A stretch of DNA of 64,000 nt from Hyphomonadaceae bacterium (GCA_019753105.1 JAIELJ010000011.1:1-64000); one strand, 5' to 3'. Positions 49,834-58,542 are shown, numbered from the stretch's first letter. Program-made: numbers and translations. Notes: generated by a model not told the origin, from the sequence alone.

Positions 49834-51165
49834 ATGAGCGTTCCGCCCGATCCAGAACGCAACCGCATCACCGCCCGCATTGGGCGTGTGGCGCAGGTTG
49901 GCGCAAATATCTCCGGCGCTGTCGGCGCGCGCGTCATGGGCGCCGACGATGCAAAACTCGCGAAAGCCGTGCGCATGGCGTTGGGCCGTTCAAAAGGCCC
50001 GCTGATGAAAGTAGCGCAGCTGCTTTCAACTATCCCTGATCTGCTGCCCGAAGCATACGCGAAAGAGTTCCGCGAATTGCAATCGCAGGCGCCCGCGATG
50101 GGTTGGCCGTTCGTACAGCGCCGCATGCGCGCCGAGCTGGGTGAGGATTGGCTAACCAACTTTGCGGGCTTTGAGCGTGAAGCCGCTGCTGCCGCCTCTC
50201 TCGGACAAGTGCATCGCGCCACTGCGCAAGATGGCCGAAAGCTCGCCTGCAAGCTTCAATATCCAGATATGGCGAGCGCGGTGGAAGCCGATCTCGGCCA
50301 GCTCCGCACCCTGCTCGGCCTGTTCAAGAACATGGATGGCTCGATCGACTCTTCGGAAGCGGTGATCGAAGTCGGCGAGCGCCTACGCGAGGAACTCGAT
50401 TACGAGCGTGAGCTAAAGCAAATGCGCCTCTTTGCGCTCATGCTCGCCGACCAGCCCAACATCAACACACCCGAGCCGCTTCCGGAGCTGTCCACCAAGC
50501 GCCTGCTCACCATGACCTGGCTCGACGGCAAAGGCCTGATGCATTGGCTCGATGAAAGCCAAGAAACCCGCAACCATATCGCCCAGCTCCTCTTCCACGC
50601 GTGGTGGGGGCCGATGACGCATTACGGCGTCATCCACGGCGATCCGCACCTCGGCAATTACGCGCTCACCGAAAACGCCGAGCGGCTGCAGCTCCTCGAC
50701 TTCGGCTGCGTCCGCATCTTCCCGGCGCGGTTCCTCGAAGGCGTCGTCGGCCTGTGGCGTGGCCTAAAAGCAAATGATATGGCCCAGGTCGCGCACTCCT
50801 ACGAAATCTGGGGCTTTAAGAACCTCAACGCCGAGCTGATCGACGCGCTGACCATGTGGGCGCGCTTCATCTATGGCCCGATGCTCGACGATCGCGTCCG
50901 CACCATCGCCGATGACGTGCCGCCCGCCGAATACGGCCGGCGCGAAGCTTTCGAAGTGCGCAAGCGGCTTAAGACGCTCGGGCCTGTGCTCATCCCGCGC
51001 GAATTCGTCTTTATGGATCGCGCCGCGATTGGTCTTGGCGCCGCGTTCCTGCACCTGCGCGCGGAGCTGAACTTCAGCGAGATGTTCGCCAAAAGCGTCG
51101 AGGGCTTCTCGCCGGAAGCCCTCGCACAACGTCAAACTCAACTGGTGGCGGAAGTCGGCCTCTAG
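49834..51165 (+). CDS. ABC1/AarF-UbiB family atypical kinase
   Basis: A 443-residue ABC1 protein. Signature parts are the N-terminal KGPLMKVAQLLSTIPDLLPEAYAKEFRELQ near residues 50-80 (the KxGQ motif reads KVAQ), the Ala-rich loop EREAAAAASLGQVHRATAQDGRKLACKLQYP near 115-145, and the kinase core GVIHGDPHLGNYALTENAERLQLLDFGCVR near 267-297 (the catalytic Asp in HGDPHLGN and the metal-binding DFG). There is no C-terminal membrane pair as in classical UbiB. The family supports coenzyme Q synthesis through an ATPase activity. The start falls after a 167-base gap. Confidence 0.88.
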   Translation: MSVPPDPERNRITARIGRVAQVGANISGAVGARVMGADDAKLAKAVRMALGRSKGPLMKVAQLLSTIPDLLPEAYAKEFRELQSQAPAMGWPFVQRRMRAELGEDWLTNFAGFEREAAAAASLGQVHRATAQDGRKLACKLQYPDMASAVEADLGQLRTLLGLFKNMDGSIDSSEAVIEVGERLREELDYERELKQMRLFALMLADQPNINTPEPLPELSTKRLLTMTWLDGKGLMHWLDESQETRNHIAQLLFHAWWGPMTHYGVIHGDPHLGNYALTENAERLQLLDFGCVRIFPARFLEGVVGLWRGLKANDMAQVAHSYEIWGFKNLNAELIDALTMWARFIYGPMLDDRVRTIADDVPPAEYGRREAFEVRKRLKTLGPVLIPREFVFMDRAAIGLGAAFLHLRAELNFSEMFAKSVEGFSPEALAQRQTQLVAEVGL

Positions 51166-51632
51166 GTAAGCGCCGACACGATGCCGATGTAAGCCGCGCC
51201 CGCGCCCACGATCGCGGCCTGTCCGCTCAATCGATAGATCGCGTTCGAAGCGCCGCTCCAGCACGAGGCGAGCAAAACCATCGCGCCCATTGCGGCGACC
51301 GGGCCAATCCAAATCGGAAATGAGCCGGCAAACGCCATGCTGACCGGCCAAGCGATCAGCGAAATCGTCACACCCGCCGCGGCAATCGCGCAACCCGTTG
51401 CGCGCCGCTGCATCGCATCGCGCAGTGTGGCGACGCTCATATAAAGCGCAACGGCCAGCAGAGGCACGGCCGCCACCAGCGGCCACATGCCGACGCGTCC
51501 AAGCGAGAGCGCGGCCACAACGCCAGCGGCAAGCCCAACGGCAGCGCCGCCAGCGAGCACAACAATTCGTTCGTCACGGCGAAATGATCGGTCGCCAGCG
51601 GCTTCGATAGTAGCAATTGCTTCGTACGTCAT
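51162..51632 (-). CDS. Four-helix hypothetical membrane protein
   Basis: A 156-residue membrane protein with about five hydrophobic segments: VVLAGGAAVGLAAGVVAALS, LVAAVPLLAVALYMSV, AIAAAGVTISLIAWPVSMAFAG, IGPVAAMGAMVLLASC and a final short one. The N-terminal 25 residues are polar. It overlaps the ABC1-kinase gene end by four bases (convergent). Not a family I recognise. It starts in a 146-base gap shared with the antiporter gene. Confidence 0.65.
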   Translation of the reverse strand: MTYEAIATIEAAGDRSFRRDERIVVLAGGAAVGLAAGVVAALSLGRVGMWPLVAAVPLLAVALYMSVATLRDAMQRRATGCAIAAAGVTISLIAWPVSMAFAGSFPIWIGPVAAMGAMVLLASCWSGASNAIYRLSGQAAIVGAGAAYIGIVSALT

Positions 51633-51778
51633 GATCAGCCTCGGTTCCCCCGTTGGTTCTTCTGGGAGCCGAGCGTGAAACAGCGGCGAGCCAAACTTTG
51701 TTCCAAAAGTGGCGCGCTCGTCTTGTGCCGCCGCCGCGCATCTGCACTAATGGTTGCAGAAAGGAGACAGCGTTCAGA

Positions 51779-52996
51779 ATGGCAGATCACGGCTTGGTCT
51801 CGACCCTCGTGGCCGCGATCGTCTTGGCCTTCGTTTTCGGCTTCATCGCGCAGCGTCTCCGCCTCTCACCTATAGTTGGCTACCTCGTCGCCGGAATCGC
51901 CGTCGGCCCCTACACGCCCGGCTTTGTCGCCGAGACCGACTTCGCGCTCCAGCTCTCCGAGATCGGCGTCATCCTTTTGATGTTCGGCGTGGGCCTCAAA
52001 ATCTCGATCGAGGATATGTGGTCTGTCCGCTGGGTCGCTGTGCCTGGCTCGGTTCTGCAGATGGTCGCAGCGACTTTAATGGGCACGGGCGCCGGGATGG
52101 CGCTCGGCATGCCGCTCGCGGAGGCCGTCATCCTTGGCGTCGCACTTTCGATCGCCAGCACCATCGTGTTCATGCGTATCCTGGAAGAGCGCCGACTGAT
52201 GAAGACTGAGGAAGGCCGCATCGGCATTTCCTGGCTGCTCGTTGAGGACTTGGTGATTGTTCTGGCGATCGTCGTGCTGCCGGCGTTAACGGCAGCGATG
52301 GCGACAGGTGGCGCGATTTCGCCCACAGCGCTGCTTTCGGCGCTCGGTGTCACGTTCCTGAAGATCGCGGTGTTCATTGCGCTCATGCTCGTGATCGGCG
52401 CGCGCTTCTTCCCCTGGCTGATCGTGCGCATCGCGCATGCGAAGTCGCGCGAACTGCTCTCGCTCGGCACCTTGGCGTTGGCGCTCGGCGTCGCTTGGGC
52501 GGCTTATTATTGGTTCGACGCCAGCTTCGCGCTCGGGGCGTTCCTCGCAGGACTTGCGCTTAATGGCTCGAAGTTTAGCCATCGCGTCGCTGAAGAATCG
52601 CTGCCTCTGCGCGACACGTTTGCGGTTATCTTCTTCGTCGCCGTCGGCATGTTGTTCAATCCGACGGTGCTGATCGAGGCGCCGCTGACGGTTGCGGCCA
52701 TCGTGTTTGTCATCATCGCGGGCAAGGCCATCCTCGGCTACATCCCGATGCGCATGCTGGGCCAATCACACGAAGCCAGCCTCCTGATCGCCATCGGCAC
52801 GGCCCAGATCGGCGAGTTTTCGTTCGTGCTCGCGGGCCTCGGCGTGCAGCTCAACGTGATGAGCATGGAGACTTACAGTCTCATCCTGGCAGGTTCGATC
52901 ATCTCGATTGCGCTCAACCCGATCCTGATGCGCCTTGTGCCGCACATTACGCCGCATCCCGAAGTGAAGCCCGAGCCCGTGCGCGCTTCAGCGTAG
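51779..52996 (+). CDS. CPA2 cation:proton antiporter, membrane domain only
   Basis: A 405-residue antiporter of the KefB/Na+-H+ exchanger group. Twelve or so helices are predicted; the core VEDLVIVLAIVVLPAL near residue 152 holds the buried Asp of the family and GAFLAGLALNGSKFSHRV near 260 the second half. Protein ends after the membrane domain: there is no TrkA-N/RCK domain, unlike KefB/KefC. ATG 51779 is preceded by AAGGAG, but 12 bases away, slightly far. The transported ion (K+ or Na+) cannot be stated. The end overlaps the convergent DUF3052 gene by nine bases. Confidence 0.87.
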   Translation: MADHGLVSTLVAAIVLAFVFGFIAQRLRLSPIVGYLVAGIAVGPYTPGFVAETDFALQLSEIGVILLMFGVGLKISIEDMWSVRWVAVPGSVLQMVAATLMGTGAGMALGMPLAEAVILGVALSIASTIVFMRILEERRLMKTEEGRIGISWLLVEDLVIVLAIVVLPALTAAMATGGAISPTALLSALGVTFLKIAVFIALMLVIGARFFPWLIVRIAHAKSRELLSLGTLALALGVAWAAYYWFDASFALGAFLAGLALNGSKFSHRVAEESLPLRDTFAVIFFVAVGMLFNPTVLIEAPLTVAAIVFVIIAGKAILGYIPMRMLGQSHEASLLIAIGTAQIGEFSFVLAGLGVQLNVMSMETYSLILAGSIISIALNPILMRLVPHITPHPEVKPEPVRASA

Positions 52997-53392
52997 CGCT
53001 TTGCGGATCACCAACTTCAGGCCCGACCACGTCTCATCCACAGCGCAGACCTTCACGTCGACAAACCCCATCGGCAGCGCCACGGCGCGGATGACGTCCT
53101 CGGTGATGTCGGTTTCGACTTTCGCTGCCTTCTTCGGCCACGAGACCCAAACCATCCCGTCCGGCGCGAGCTTGGCCCGGAGCCCCTCCAGCTCAGCCGT
53201 GAGCTTTGCCGCCCTGGTGTGGAAAATGTGCGCCGCCGCCAGCGCCTTGGTCGGCCGGGCCAGGTAACGCGGCCCCGCCTCACGATCCAAAACAGCCTTC
53301 ACGGAAGCCGGCATTCCCGACGCCCAAAGCGGCTCACCCGGCTTGAACCCCAGCTTTTTTGCCAACGGCGTCCCTGAATACCCGGCTGGCAT
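52988..53392 (-). CDS. DUF3052-type protein
   Basis: A 134-residue protein matching DUF3052: [28 protein letters not shown] at the start, then a Rossmann-like middle ([48 protein letters not shown]) and a strand-rich end with [15 protein letters not shown]. The W-x-S-W-P-K-K motif is characteristic. Biochemical role unknown to me. ATG 53392 is chosen because AAGGAGG lies four to five bases upstream; the open frame above it is antisense-like. Divergent from rpmE. Confidence 0.8.
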   Translation of the reverse strand: MPAGYSGTPLAKKLGFKPGEPLWASGMPASVKAVLDREAGPRYLARPTKALAAAHIFHTRAAKLTAELEGLRAKLAPDGMVWVSWPKKAAKVETDITEDVIRAVALPMGFVDVKVCAVDETWSGLKLVIRKALR

Positions 53393-53401
53393 CCGGCCTC
53401 C

Positions 53402-53449
53402 TTGCGGTTCTGGCGGCTTTCCTGTATCAGCCCGCCTTCGATTTTCCCC
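53402..53449 (+). promoter_or_regulatory. Putative rpmE promoter and leader motif
   Basis: TTGCGG (53402-53407), a 14-base spacer and CTGTAT (53422-53427), followed by a leader with CCCGCCTTCGATTTTCCCC. The spacer length, the -10 form and the leader repeat those of rplY and rpmJ. It overlaps the start region of the divergent DUF3052 gene. Confidence 0.5.
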
Positions 53450-53471
53450 AGACCTTCCAGGAATCCCGGTC

Positions 53472-53705
53472 ATGAAGTCCGACGGCCATCCCGCTTACCA
53501 CATGATCACGGTCCAGATGACCGACGGCACGACCTTTAAGACCCGCTCGACCTACGGCGAAGAAGGCGCGACTTTGGCGCTCGATATCGACCCGAAGTCG
53601 CACCCGGCCTGGACCGGCGGCAACCAGCAGCTGCTCGATCGCGGCGGCCGCGTCTCGCGCTTCAACGACAAGTTCGGCGGCTTCATGAAGAAGAAGGAAG
53701 GCTAA
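53472..53705 (+). CDS. rpmE: 50S ribosomal protein L31, zinc-free type
   Basis: A 77-residue L31: [20 protein letters not shown] at the start, [35 protein letters not shown] in the second half. The CxxC pairs of zinc-binding L31 are absent, as in other alphaproteobacterial L31 proteins. The family fixes the start at 53472; upstream residues of the open frame are non-conserved. A promoter and an intrinsic terminator bracket it as a single-gene unit. Confidence 0.95.
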   Translation: MKSDGHPAYHMITVQMTDGTTFKTRSTYGEEGATLALDIDPKSHPAWTGGNQQLLDRGGRVSRFNDKFGGFMKKKEG

Positions 53706-53729
53706 GCCCTTCTCATCGCTGCAAAGTTC

Positions 53730-53765
53730 AAAGGGCGTCGGAGCAATCCGGCGCCCTTTCTTTTT
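53730..53765 (+). terminator. Intrinsic terminator after rpmE
   Basis: AAAGGGCGTCGGA (53730-53742) and TCCGGCGCCCTTT (53747-53759) pair with one G-T wobble around a GCAA tetraloop, followed by CTTTTT. This is the clearest Rho-independent terminator in the window, 25 bases after the rpmE stop. Confidence 0.88.
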
Positions 53766-53768
53766 GGC

Positions 53769-54023
53769 TCAATCTTCGACCGGGCCGAGATAAGTGATGT
53801 ACTCGCGGTTCAGGGCGTTCTCGACGCTCCATAAACCCTTCGCCTCAGCGATCTCGCGTGACGGCCAGACGCGGCGCGACACATGGCGACCGGGACCATC
53901 CTCGATGGTCCCGTCCGGCGTGACAAACTTCAGACGCTTCGCCAGCCAGTAAGTGTTGCGCCAGCGCTTGGAGGGAGGCGAAGCGTTCGTCTCCTGCGCA
54001 TTCTCAACTGCAATATCCGACAT
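53769..54023 (-). CDS. Hypothetical protein downstream of rcdA
   Basis: An 84-residue soluble protein: a polar, disordered-looking first 20 residues, then a compact segment RWRNTYWLAKRLKFVTPDGTIEDGPGRHVSRRVWPSREIAEAKG (in pieces) with several aromatic and Arg residues, and an acidic end. No signal or membrane helix. It is 25 bases downstream of rcdA on the same strand and may share its transcript. I do not recognise the family. Confidence 0.6.
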   Translation of the reverse strand: MSDIAVENAQETNASPPSKRWRNTYWLAKRLKFVTPDGTIEDGPGRHVSRRVWPSREIAEAKGLWSVENALNREYITYLGPVED

Positions 54024-54048
54024 GGCCGGACGTATAGCACAAACGCGC

Positions 54049-54576
54049 TTAACGCGCGAACGCCTGCTGCAAGAGCGCCAGCTGATCGTTCACCGGGTTC
54101 AACCCGGCATCAGTCTCGCCGCCGCCGTCATACATCGTGACATCGAGGCGCCGCACGCGTTCATAGATCGCGCCGCCCTTAATGATCAGCGCCTTCAAAG
54201 CTTGCGGCAATTCATCGGCGGCGGTGAAGTTCGGCGATGGCTGCGGCTCGCGCGAGATTAGGCGATACTTTTCGCTGGCGGCTTCCGTCAGCTGGATCTC
54301 GCCGTCGCGAACGGCGCGCTGGACCAGTAACCAAGAGGCCACCTGCATCAGCCGTGTCGTTAAGCGCATGCTCTCGCCCGCATAAGCGAGAGCCGCGCCG
54401 CGTGAGAGACGCTTGGACGCAGCCCGGCCTGGGCCATCGAGATAGGCGGCGGTTTCCTCAACCAGCGCCATGCCTTCCTTGAAGGTGCGATCGAACACCT
54501 CCGAACGCGCGAATTCCATCGCACGCTTGGGGTCAAAACCCGCCTTCATTGGGGAAACTTGGTTCGTGTCGGTCAT
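54049..54576 (-). CDS. rcdA: RcdA-type regulator of CtrA degradation (DUF1465)
   Basis: A 175-residue DUF1465 protein. Conserved blocks are FKEGMALVEETAAYLDGPGR near residues 33-52 and YAGESMRLTTRLMQVASWLLVQRAV near 65-90, the three-helix bundle seen in Caulobacter RcdA. There it is an adaptor that, with CpdR and PopA, brings CtrA and other substrates to ClpXP. The C-terminal region after residue 150 is flexible, as in the known structure. It lies 57 bases downstream of a DUF1192 gene on the same strand. The match is from memory but the motifs are distinctive. Confidence 0.87.
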   Translation of the reverse strand: MTDTNQVSPMKAGFDPKRAMEFARSEVFDRTFKEGMALVEETAAYLDGPGRAASKRLSRGAALAYAGESMRLTTRLMQVASWLLVQRAVRDGEIQLTEAASEKYRLISREPQPSPNFTAADELPQALKALIIKGGAIYERVRRLDVTMYDGGGETDAGLNPVNDQLALLQQAFAR

Positions 54577-54633
54577 GATCTCGAATTGTTCGCAAAGCCC
54601 GGGCCGTCCTTGCCTGTCTTGGGCCCGTCGCGT

Positions 54634-54831
54634 TTACGATGGTTTCCCGAACACGCTGTCCGCCGCTGCCCGCTGCGCGCGCTTGGCGGCGATGGCCTGC
54701 TCGCACTGTGCGATCTCAGTCTTGAGCTTTTCGATGCGCACAAGGAGTTCATCGACAGAGGCGTTCTCAAGCTGCTGCTCAAGCGGTACAGCTTTCTTGA
54801 CCGGTGGGGCGAACGGATCGTCGTCAAGCAT
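54634..54831 (-). CDS. DUF1192 protein
   Basis: A 65-residue protein: MLDDDPFAPPVKK then PLEQQLENASVDELLVRIEKLKTEIAQCEQAIAAKRAQR (in two helices' length), ending SVFGKPS. The combination of an acidic Pro-containing start, a coiled coil and a final VFG defines DUF1192. AGGAGG sits eight bases before the ATG. Function unknown; genes of this family often neighbour rcdA in alphaproteobacteria, which supports the RcdA call. Confidence 0.85.
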   Translation of the reverse strand: MLDDDPFAPPVKKAVPLEQQLENASVDELLVRIEKLKTEIAQCEQAIAAKRAQRAAADSVFGKPS

Positions 54832-54902
54832 GGGCCAAGCCTCCTGCCGGCAGCATATCTCAAAACAGCGCCGCGTTTAAGCGGCGGCGCCGGAGAGACT
54901 TG

Positions 54903-55862
54903 ATGCGCAAGATCATCCACGGAACCGACCAGCCCCTCACACTCGCCGTCGTCGCGCGCCCGGAGCCCGGGCCCGGTGAGGTTCTAATACGAGTAGCGGC
55001 GGCGGGGGTTAACAGGCCCGACCTCACCCAACGCGCCGGTTTCTATCCGCCCCCACCCGGCGCGCCGGAGACGCTTGGCCTTGAAGTGTCGGGCGTGATC
55101 GAGAGCGTCGGCTCCGGTGTCACACGCTGGCATGAAGGCGATGAAGTCTGCGCGCTGCTGCCCGGCGGCGGCTACGCCACCTACGCCATCGCGCACGAAG
55201 GCTCGGTGTTGCCTGTGCCGAAGGGCGTTTCGCTGATCGAGGCAGCGGGATTGCCGGAAACCGTGTTCACCGTCTGGGCCAACGTGTTCGAGAGCGGCGC
55301 GCTGAAGCCCGGCGAAACCTTCCTCGTCCATGGCGGCGCTTCGGGCATTGGGACCACCGCGATCCAGATGGCTAAGGCTCACGGTGCGCGTGTCTTCGCT
55401 ACGGCCGGTGACGCGGAGAAAGTGAAGCTCTGTGAAAAACTCGGCGCCACACGCGGCATCAACTATCGCACCGAAGACTTCGAAACCGTGCTGCGCGACG
55501 AAGGCGGCGCAGATGTCGTGCTCGACATGGTCGGCGGGCCGTACGTCGAGAAGAACCTCAACCTACTCAAGGATCACGGCCGCTGCGTGATGATCGCCTT
55601 CCTCAAAGGCCCGCAAGCCGAACTCAACCTGATGCGGCTCATGCTGAAGCGGCTCACCCTCACCGGCTCCACGCTGCGCTCGCGCTCGAACCAAGAGAAA
55701 GCCCGCATTGCGCGCGAAGTCGAACGCGTCGTTTGGCCGTGGATCGAAGCGGGCAAAGTGAAGCCTGTCATCGACAGCACCTTTCCCCTCGCCGACGCGG
55801 AAGCCGCGCACGCGCGTATGCAGAGCGGGGAGCACGCAGGGAAGGTTTTGCTGGTGGCCTAA
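54903..55862 (+). CDS. Zinc-free NAD(P)H quinone oxidoreductase
   Basis: A 319-residue medium-chain dehydrogenase of the quinone reductase branch. The GroES-like half has VLIRVAAAGVNRPDLTQRAGFYPPPPG (YPPPPG is typical of the PIG3/QOR group), and the NADPH site is FLVHGGASGIGTTAIQMAKAHGARV near residues 140-165. Catalytic-zinc ligands are absent. It probably reduces quinones or reactive carbonyls. GGAGAG lies six bases before ATG 54903. The gene is divergent from DUF1192. Confidence 0.9.
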   Translation: MRKIIHGTDQPLTLAVVARPEPGPGEVLIRVAAAGVNRPDLTQRAGFYPPPPGAPETLGLEVSGVIESVGSGVTRWHEGDEVCALLPGGGYATYAIAHEGSVLPVPKGVSLIEAAGLPETVFTVWANVFESGALKPGETFLVHGGASGIGTTAIQMAKAHGARVFATAGDAEKVKLCEKLGATRGINYRTEDFETVLRDEGGADVVLDMVGGPYVEKNLNLLKDHGRCVMIAFLKGPQAELNLMRLMLKRLTLTGSTLRSRSNQEKARIAREVERVVWPWIEAGKVKPVIDSTFPLADAEAAHARMQSGEHAGKVLLVA

Positions 55863-55865
55863 GCG

Positions 55866-57008
55866 CTAACCCGCTTCTCGACGCCAGAACCCGATGCGCC
55901 CGCCGCGCGATTGCCAGCCAGTGTCTCCGCTGGGAAACCAGGTGATGTTGTAGAGCGCTTCATCCGTGCCGCGCGTGTAGCAATCGATACGCTCATGCGG
56001 AGCTCCCGTCATGTTCAGAGCCGGCCGATGTGCGGTGCATGTCGGCGCGCTCGTCAGCACGCCGCCCATCGAGGTAAAGTCTGAGAAGCCAAACGACGTA
56101 CCGCCCACAGCAGAGCCACGTGTACCGACGGTGCGGTACATCGCATTGTCAGTACCGCGCACAAAACAATCTATCCGCGTGTTGGTGTAGGACACGCACG
56201 AGACGTCGCTAGTAAGCACGCCAGTCCCGCGACGCCATGCTTCGCCGCCATAGGGATCAGCCTTCTTCCACCAGAACCGATCGTCCGGGCCGCGCACAAA
56301 GCAATAGACCTCGCCGATATCCGCGGCGACACAGCTCGGATACGACCGGATATCGCCGCCCAAATTCACCCAACGCGCCGGCGTCGTCGGGCTCGGCAAG
56401 CGCGGCACAGTGGCCATCCAAAGCTCGTTGCGCGGCCCACGCGCGAAGCACCAAATCGGCGTACCGACTGTAACGGTGGACAGCGAGCCATCATCGACGA
56501 GGAGGCAATGCGGAGAGTCAGTCATGATGAGGCCTGGCAAACGCTCCCACTCAAACCAGCGACCCCGATGATAAGTGCGCCGCGCCAGCATATTCGTGCG
56601 ATCGCGGATGAAGCAGTCGATCTGCTCAGCGGCGATCGAGACGCAACTTGCACGGCTGCTCGCCATTCCGTTGCCGCCCATGCTCGTCCAGCCTGCGCCA
56701 GATGTGCGCGACCAGAGGGAGCCATCTCCGGCCACGCTGAAGCAATCGAACTGCCCCGCTGCACGAGAGATGCACGATGGCGCCCCAAGGGCGGAGGGAC
56801 TGCGCCCCAAGCCGGCAAAACCGGACCACGCCGCACGGTCGCGCGAAATCCGAAAGACCTCAGCTAAGCTGCCGGACACAAAGCAATCAGCGCGATCCGC
56901 ACCACTGGCGATGCAGCTTGTGGCCGATCTATCCGTGAACTGAGCACGCGCTGCAGGCGCGATGGCCAGCCCAGAAAAAACCAAAGCTGCGAGCACGAGT
57001 ATGCGCAT
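55866..57008 (-). CDS. Secreted seven-repeat beta-propeller protein, lectin-like
   Basis: A 380-residue secreted protein with a signal peptide (RILVLAALVFSGLAIAPAARAQ). The mature part is seven repeats of about 45-60 residues, each starting with a Cys, then 8-19 residues to a second Cys in a DCF/WCF/YCF motif, a RG-x-(D/N)-x-x-(M/L/F) strand, and often a W-x-x-x-GG turn. The best repeats are VSCVSYTNTRIDCFVRGTDNAMY and the ones starting PSCVAA and PTCTAH. Such repeats fit a PLL/fucose-lectin-like seven-bladed propeller. The paired Cys could form one disulfide per blade. ATG 57008 is preceded by GGGGGAGG at five bases. Ligand unknown. Confidence 0.75.
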   Translation of the reverse strand: MRILVLAALVFSGLAIAPAARAQFTDRSATSCIASGADRADCFVSGSLAEVFRISRDRAAWSGFAGLGRSPSALGAPSCISRAAGQFDCFSVAGDGSLWSRTSGAGWTSMGGNGMASSRASCVSIAAEQIDCFIRDRTNMLARRTYHRGRWFEWERLPGLIMTDSPHCLLVDDGSLSTVTVGTPIWCFARGPRNELWMATVPRLPSPTTPARWVNLGGDIRSYPSCVAADIGEVYCFVRGPDDRFWWKKADPYGGEAWRRGTGVLTSDVSCVSYTNTRIDCFVRGTDNAMYRTVGTRGSAVGGTSFGFSDFTSMGGVLTSAPTCTAHRPALNMTGAPHERIDCYTRGTDEALYNITWFPSGDTGWQSRGGRIGFWRREAG

Positions 57009-57081
57009 GAGCACCTCCCCCGTATGGCGGACGCCCATTCAACTCTAGATTTTCGCTACCCGCTACAACGCAGGCGCTCGT

Positions 57082-57264
57082 TTAAGGCTTCGCGTTCGAC
57101 GAACTCACAGGTTCGCCCTTATGCGTGCGCTCGGCACCGCCAAACACATCCTCCTCATCGACCGGCCGATCAGGCGTGCGCGTCTTGTCCGTGCTCGGCG
57201 TCTCACCCGGCGTTACCCCGGACTTCGCATCGGGTTCGCGGGGTGGTTGCTGTGGCGTCGCCAT
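57082..57264 (-). CDS. Short disordered hydrophilic protein
   Basis: A 60-residue protein rich in Pro, Thr, Asp, Glu and Lys: MATPQQPPREPDAKSGVTPG then ETPSTDKTRTPDRPVDEEDVFGGAERTHKGEPVSS. No helix or membrane segment is apparent, so it is probably intrinsically disordered. AAAGGAG lies six bases upstream of ATG 57264, strong support for translation and for this start over one seven codons earlier. Function unknown. It is 73 bases upstream of the propeller gene on the same strand and divergent from ompA. Confidence 0.7.
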   Translation of the reverse strand: MATPQQPPREPDAKSGVTPGETPSTDKTRTPDRPVDEEDVFGGAERTHKGEPVSSSNAKP

Positions 57265-57451
57265 GATTTTCTCCTTTGGGAGCAAACGAGCACCGGAACT
57301 TCCCGGTTCCGGGCCAAGTCGAATGCAAAGACGCGCGCAGCACGCGAGCGAGGCACGTCCCGTTCTCGCGGCAGAAGAGCCGGGGTTCGAGGCGCGGGAC
57401 GACCGTTTACCGTAACGCTGCGCGGCTTATCGCGCGGGATGGGGAATTACT

Positions 57452-58489
57452 ATGCGCAAGCACATTGCCGTGCTGGCGTTTGCGGCCCTGATGGCAGGCG
57501 TATCAACAAGCGCACACGCGCAACGCAGTTGGTACGTCCGCGCTGATGTCGGCTACAGCGTCGATGGCGAACTCGATACGAGCTTTGAAGTTGAGGACGA
57601 GGACGTCTCCGAAGCGCGCATCGCGCCTCCGGGACCGCAGGCCTTGACGATCAATCAAGCCTTCAACTTCGACGATGACGCGCTGTTCAGCGGCGCGATC
57701 GGCTACAATTACGACAACGGCTTCCGCGTCGAAGCGGAAGTCGCGCGTCGTGAAAACGACCTCGAAAACACCTCGACCGAAGCTGTTGCCAAGAGCTTGA
57801 TGCTCAACGTCTTCTACGACTTCAACCGTGGCGGCCGCTTCCAACCGTATATCGGCGCGGGCGTTGGCTATGCCGACGTCGATGTTGGCGATGCCGATAA
57901 CAGCAACTTCGCTTGGCAAGCCATCGCCGGCGTGGCGGCGCCGATCGGCGATCGTCTGACCGTGGACCTAGCTTATCGCTACTTCAACGTCGACGATCTC
58001 TCTTTCGAGAACGGCCTCGACGCTGACTACAATCAGCAAGCGGTCACGCTTGGTCTGCGGTATCGCCTCGGCGCCGACGCGCCGGTAGCGCCGCCGCTGC
58101 CGCCGCAACAACCGGCTGAACCGCCGGTCACAACGGCGCCGGTTGCGTGCCCGGCTTCGGAGTTCGTCGTGTACTTCGAATGGGACCGCTCGAACCTGAA
58201 CCAAGCGGCGCTCGACGTGATCGATCAAGCCATCGCCCGCGCACGTGAATGCAACGTGCAAGGTGCGACGGTTGTCGGCCACACCGACACCTCCGGCTCG
58301 GCAGCCTACAATGTGGGCTTGTCGGAACGCCGCGCGGGCGTCGTTCGTGACGCGCTCATCGCACGCGGCATGAATGCCGGCGCGATCAACACGCAAGCAC
58401 GCGGCGAAACGGAACTCGCACGCGCAACGCCGAACGGCGTGCGCGAGCCGCTGAACCGTCGCACCGCAGTGACGATTAGCTTCCGTTAA
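57452..58489 (+). CDS. OmpA-family outer-membrane protein
   Basis: A 345-residue outer-membrane protein with a signal peptide (cleavage after AHA near residue 24), an eight-stranded barrel (about 25-208, e.g. FDDDALFSGAIGYNYDNGFRVEAEV and FQPYIGAGVGYADVDVG), a Pro-rich linker (VAPPLPPQQPAEPPV), and an OmpA peptidoglycan-binding domain (from CPASEFVVYFEWDRSNLNQAAL to the end, with VVGHTDTSGSAAYNVGLSERRAGVVRDAL). The barrel holds the outer membrane to the wall. It is followed by a hairpin terminator. The usual E. coli OmpA porin role should not be presumed. Confidence 0.92.
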   Translation: MRKHIAVLAFAALMAGVSTSAHAQRSWYVRADVGYSVDGELDTSFEVEDEDVSEARIAPPGPQALTINQAFNFDDDALFSGAIGYNYDNGFRVEAEVARRENDLENTSTEAVAKSLMLNVFYDFNRGGRFQPYIGAGVGYADVDVGDADNSNFAWQAIAGVAAPIGDRLTVDLAYRYFNVDDLSFENGLDADYNQQAVTLGLRYRLGADAPVAPPLPPQQPAEPPVTTAPVACPASEFVVYFEWDRSNLNQAALDVIDQAIARARECNVQGATVVGHTDTSGSAAYNVGLSERRAGVVRDALIARGMNAGAINTQARGETELARATPNGVREPLNRRTAVTISFR

Positions 58490-58507
58490 TCGAAGCGACA
58501 CACTGCA

Positions 58508-58542
58508 ACGGGCCCGGCCGCGAGGCTGGGCCCGTCCTGTTT
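58508..58542 (+). terminator. Terminator hairpin after the OmpA-family gene
   Basis: ACGGGCCCGGCC (58508-58519) and GGCTGGGCCCGT (58524-58535) pair with one wobble around a GCGA loop, followed by CCTGTTT. The first ten bases match the arm of the terminator at 59471. Confidence 0.75.
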
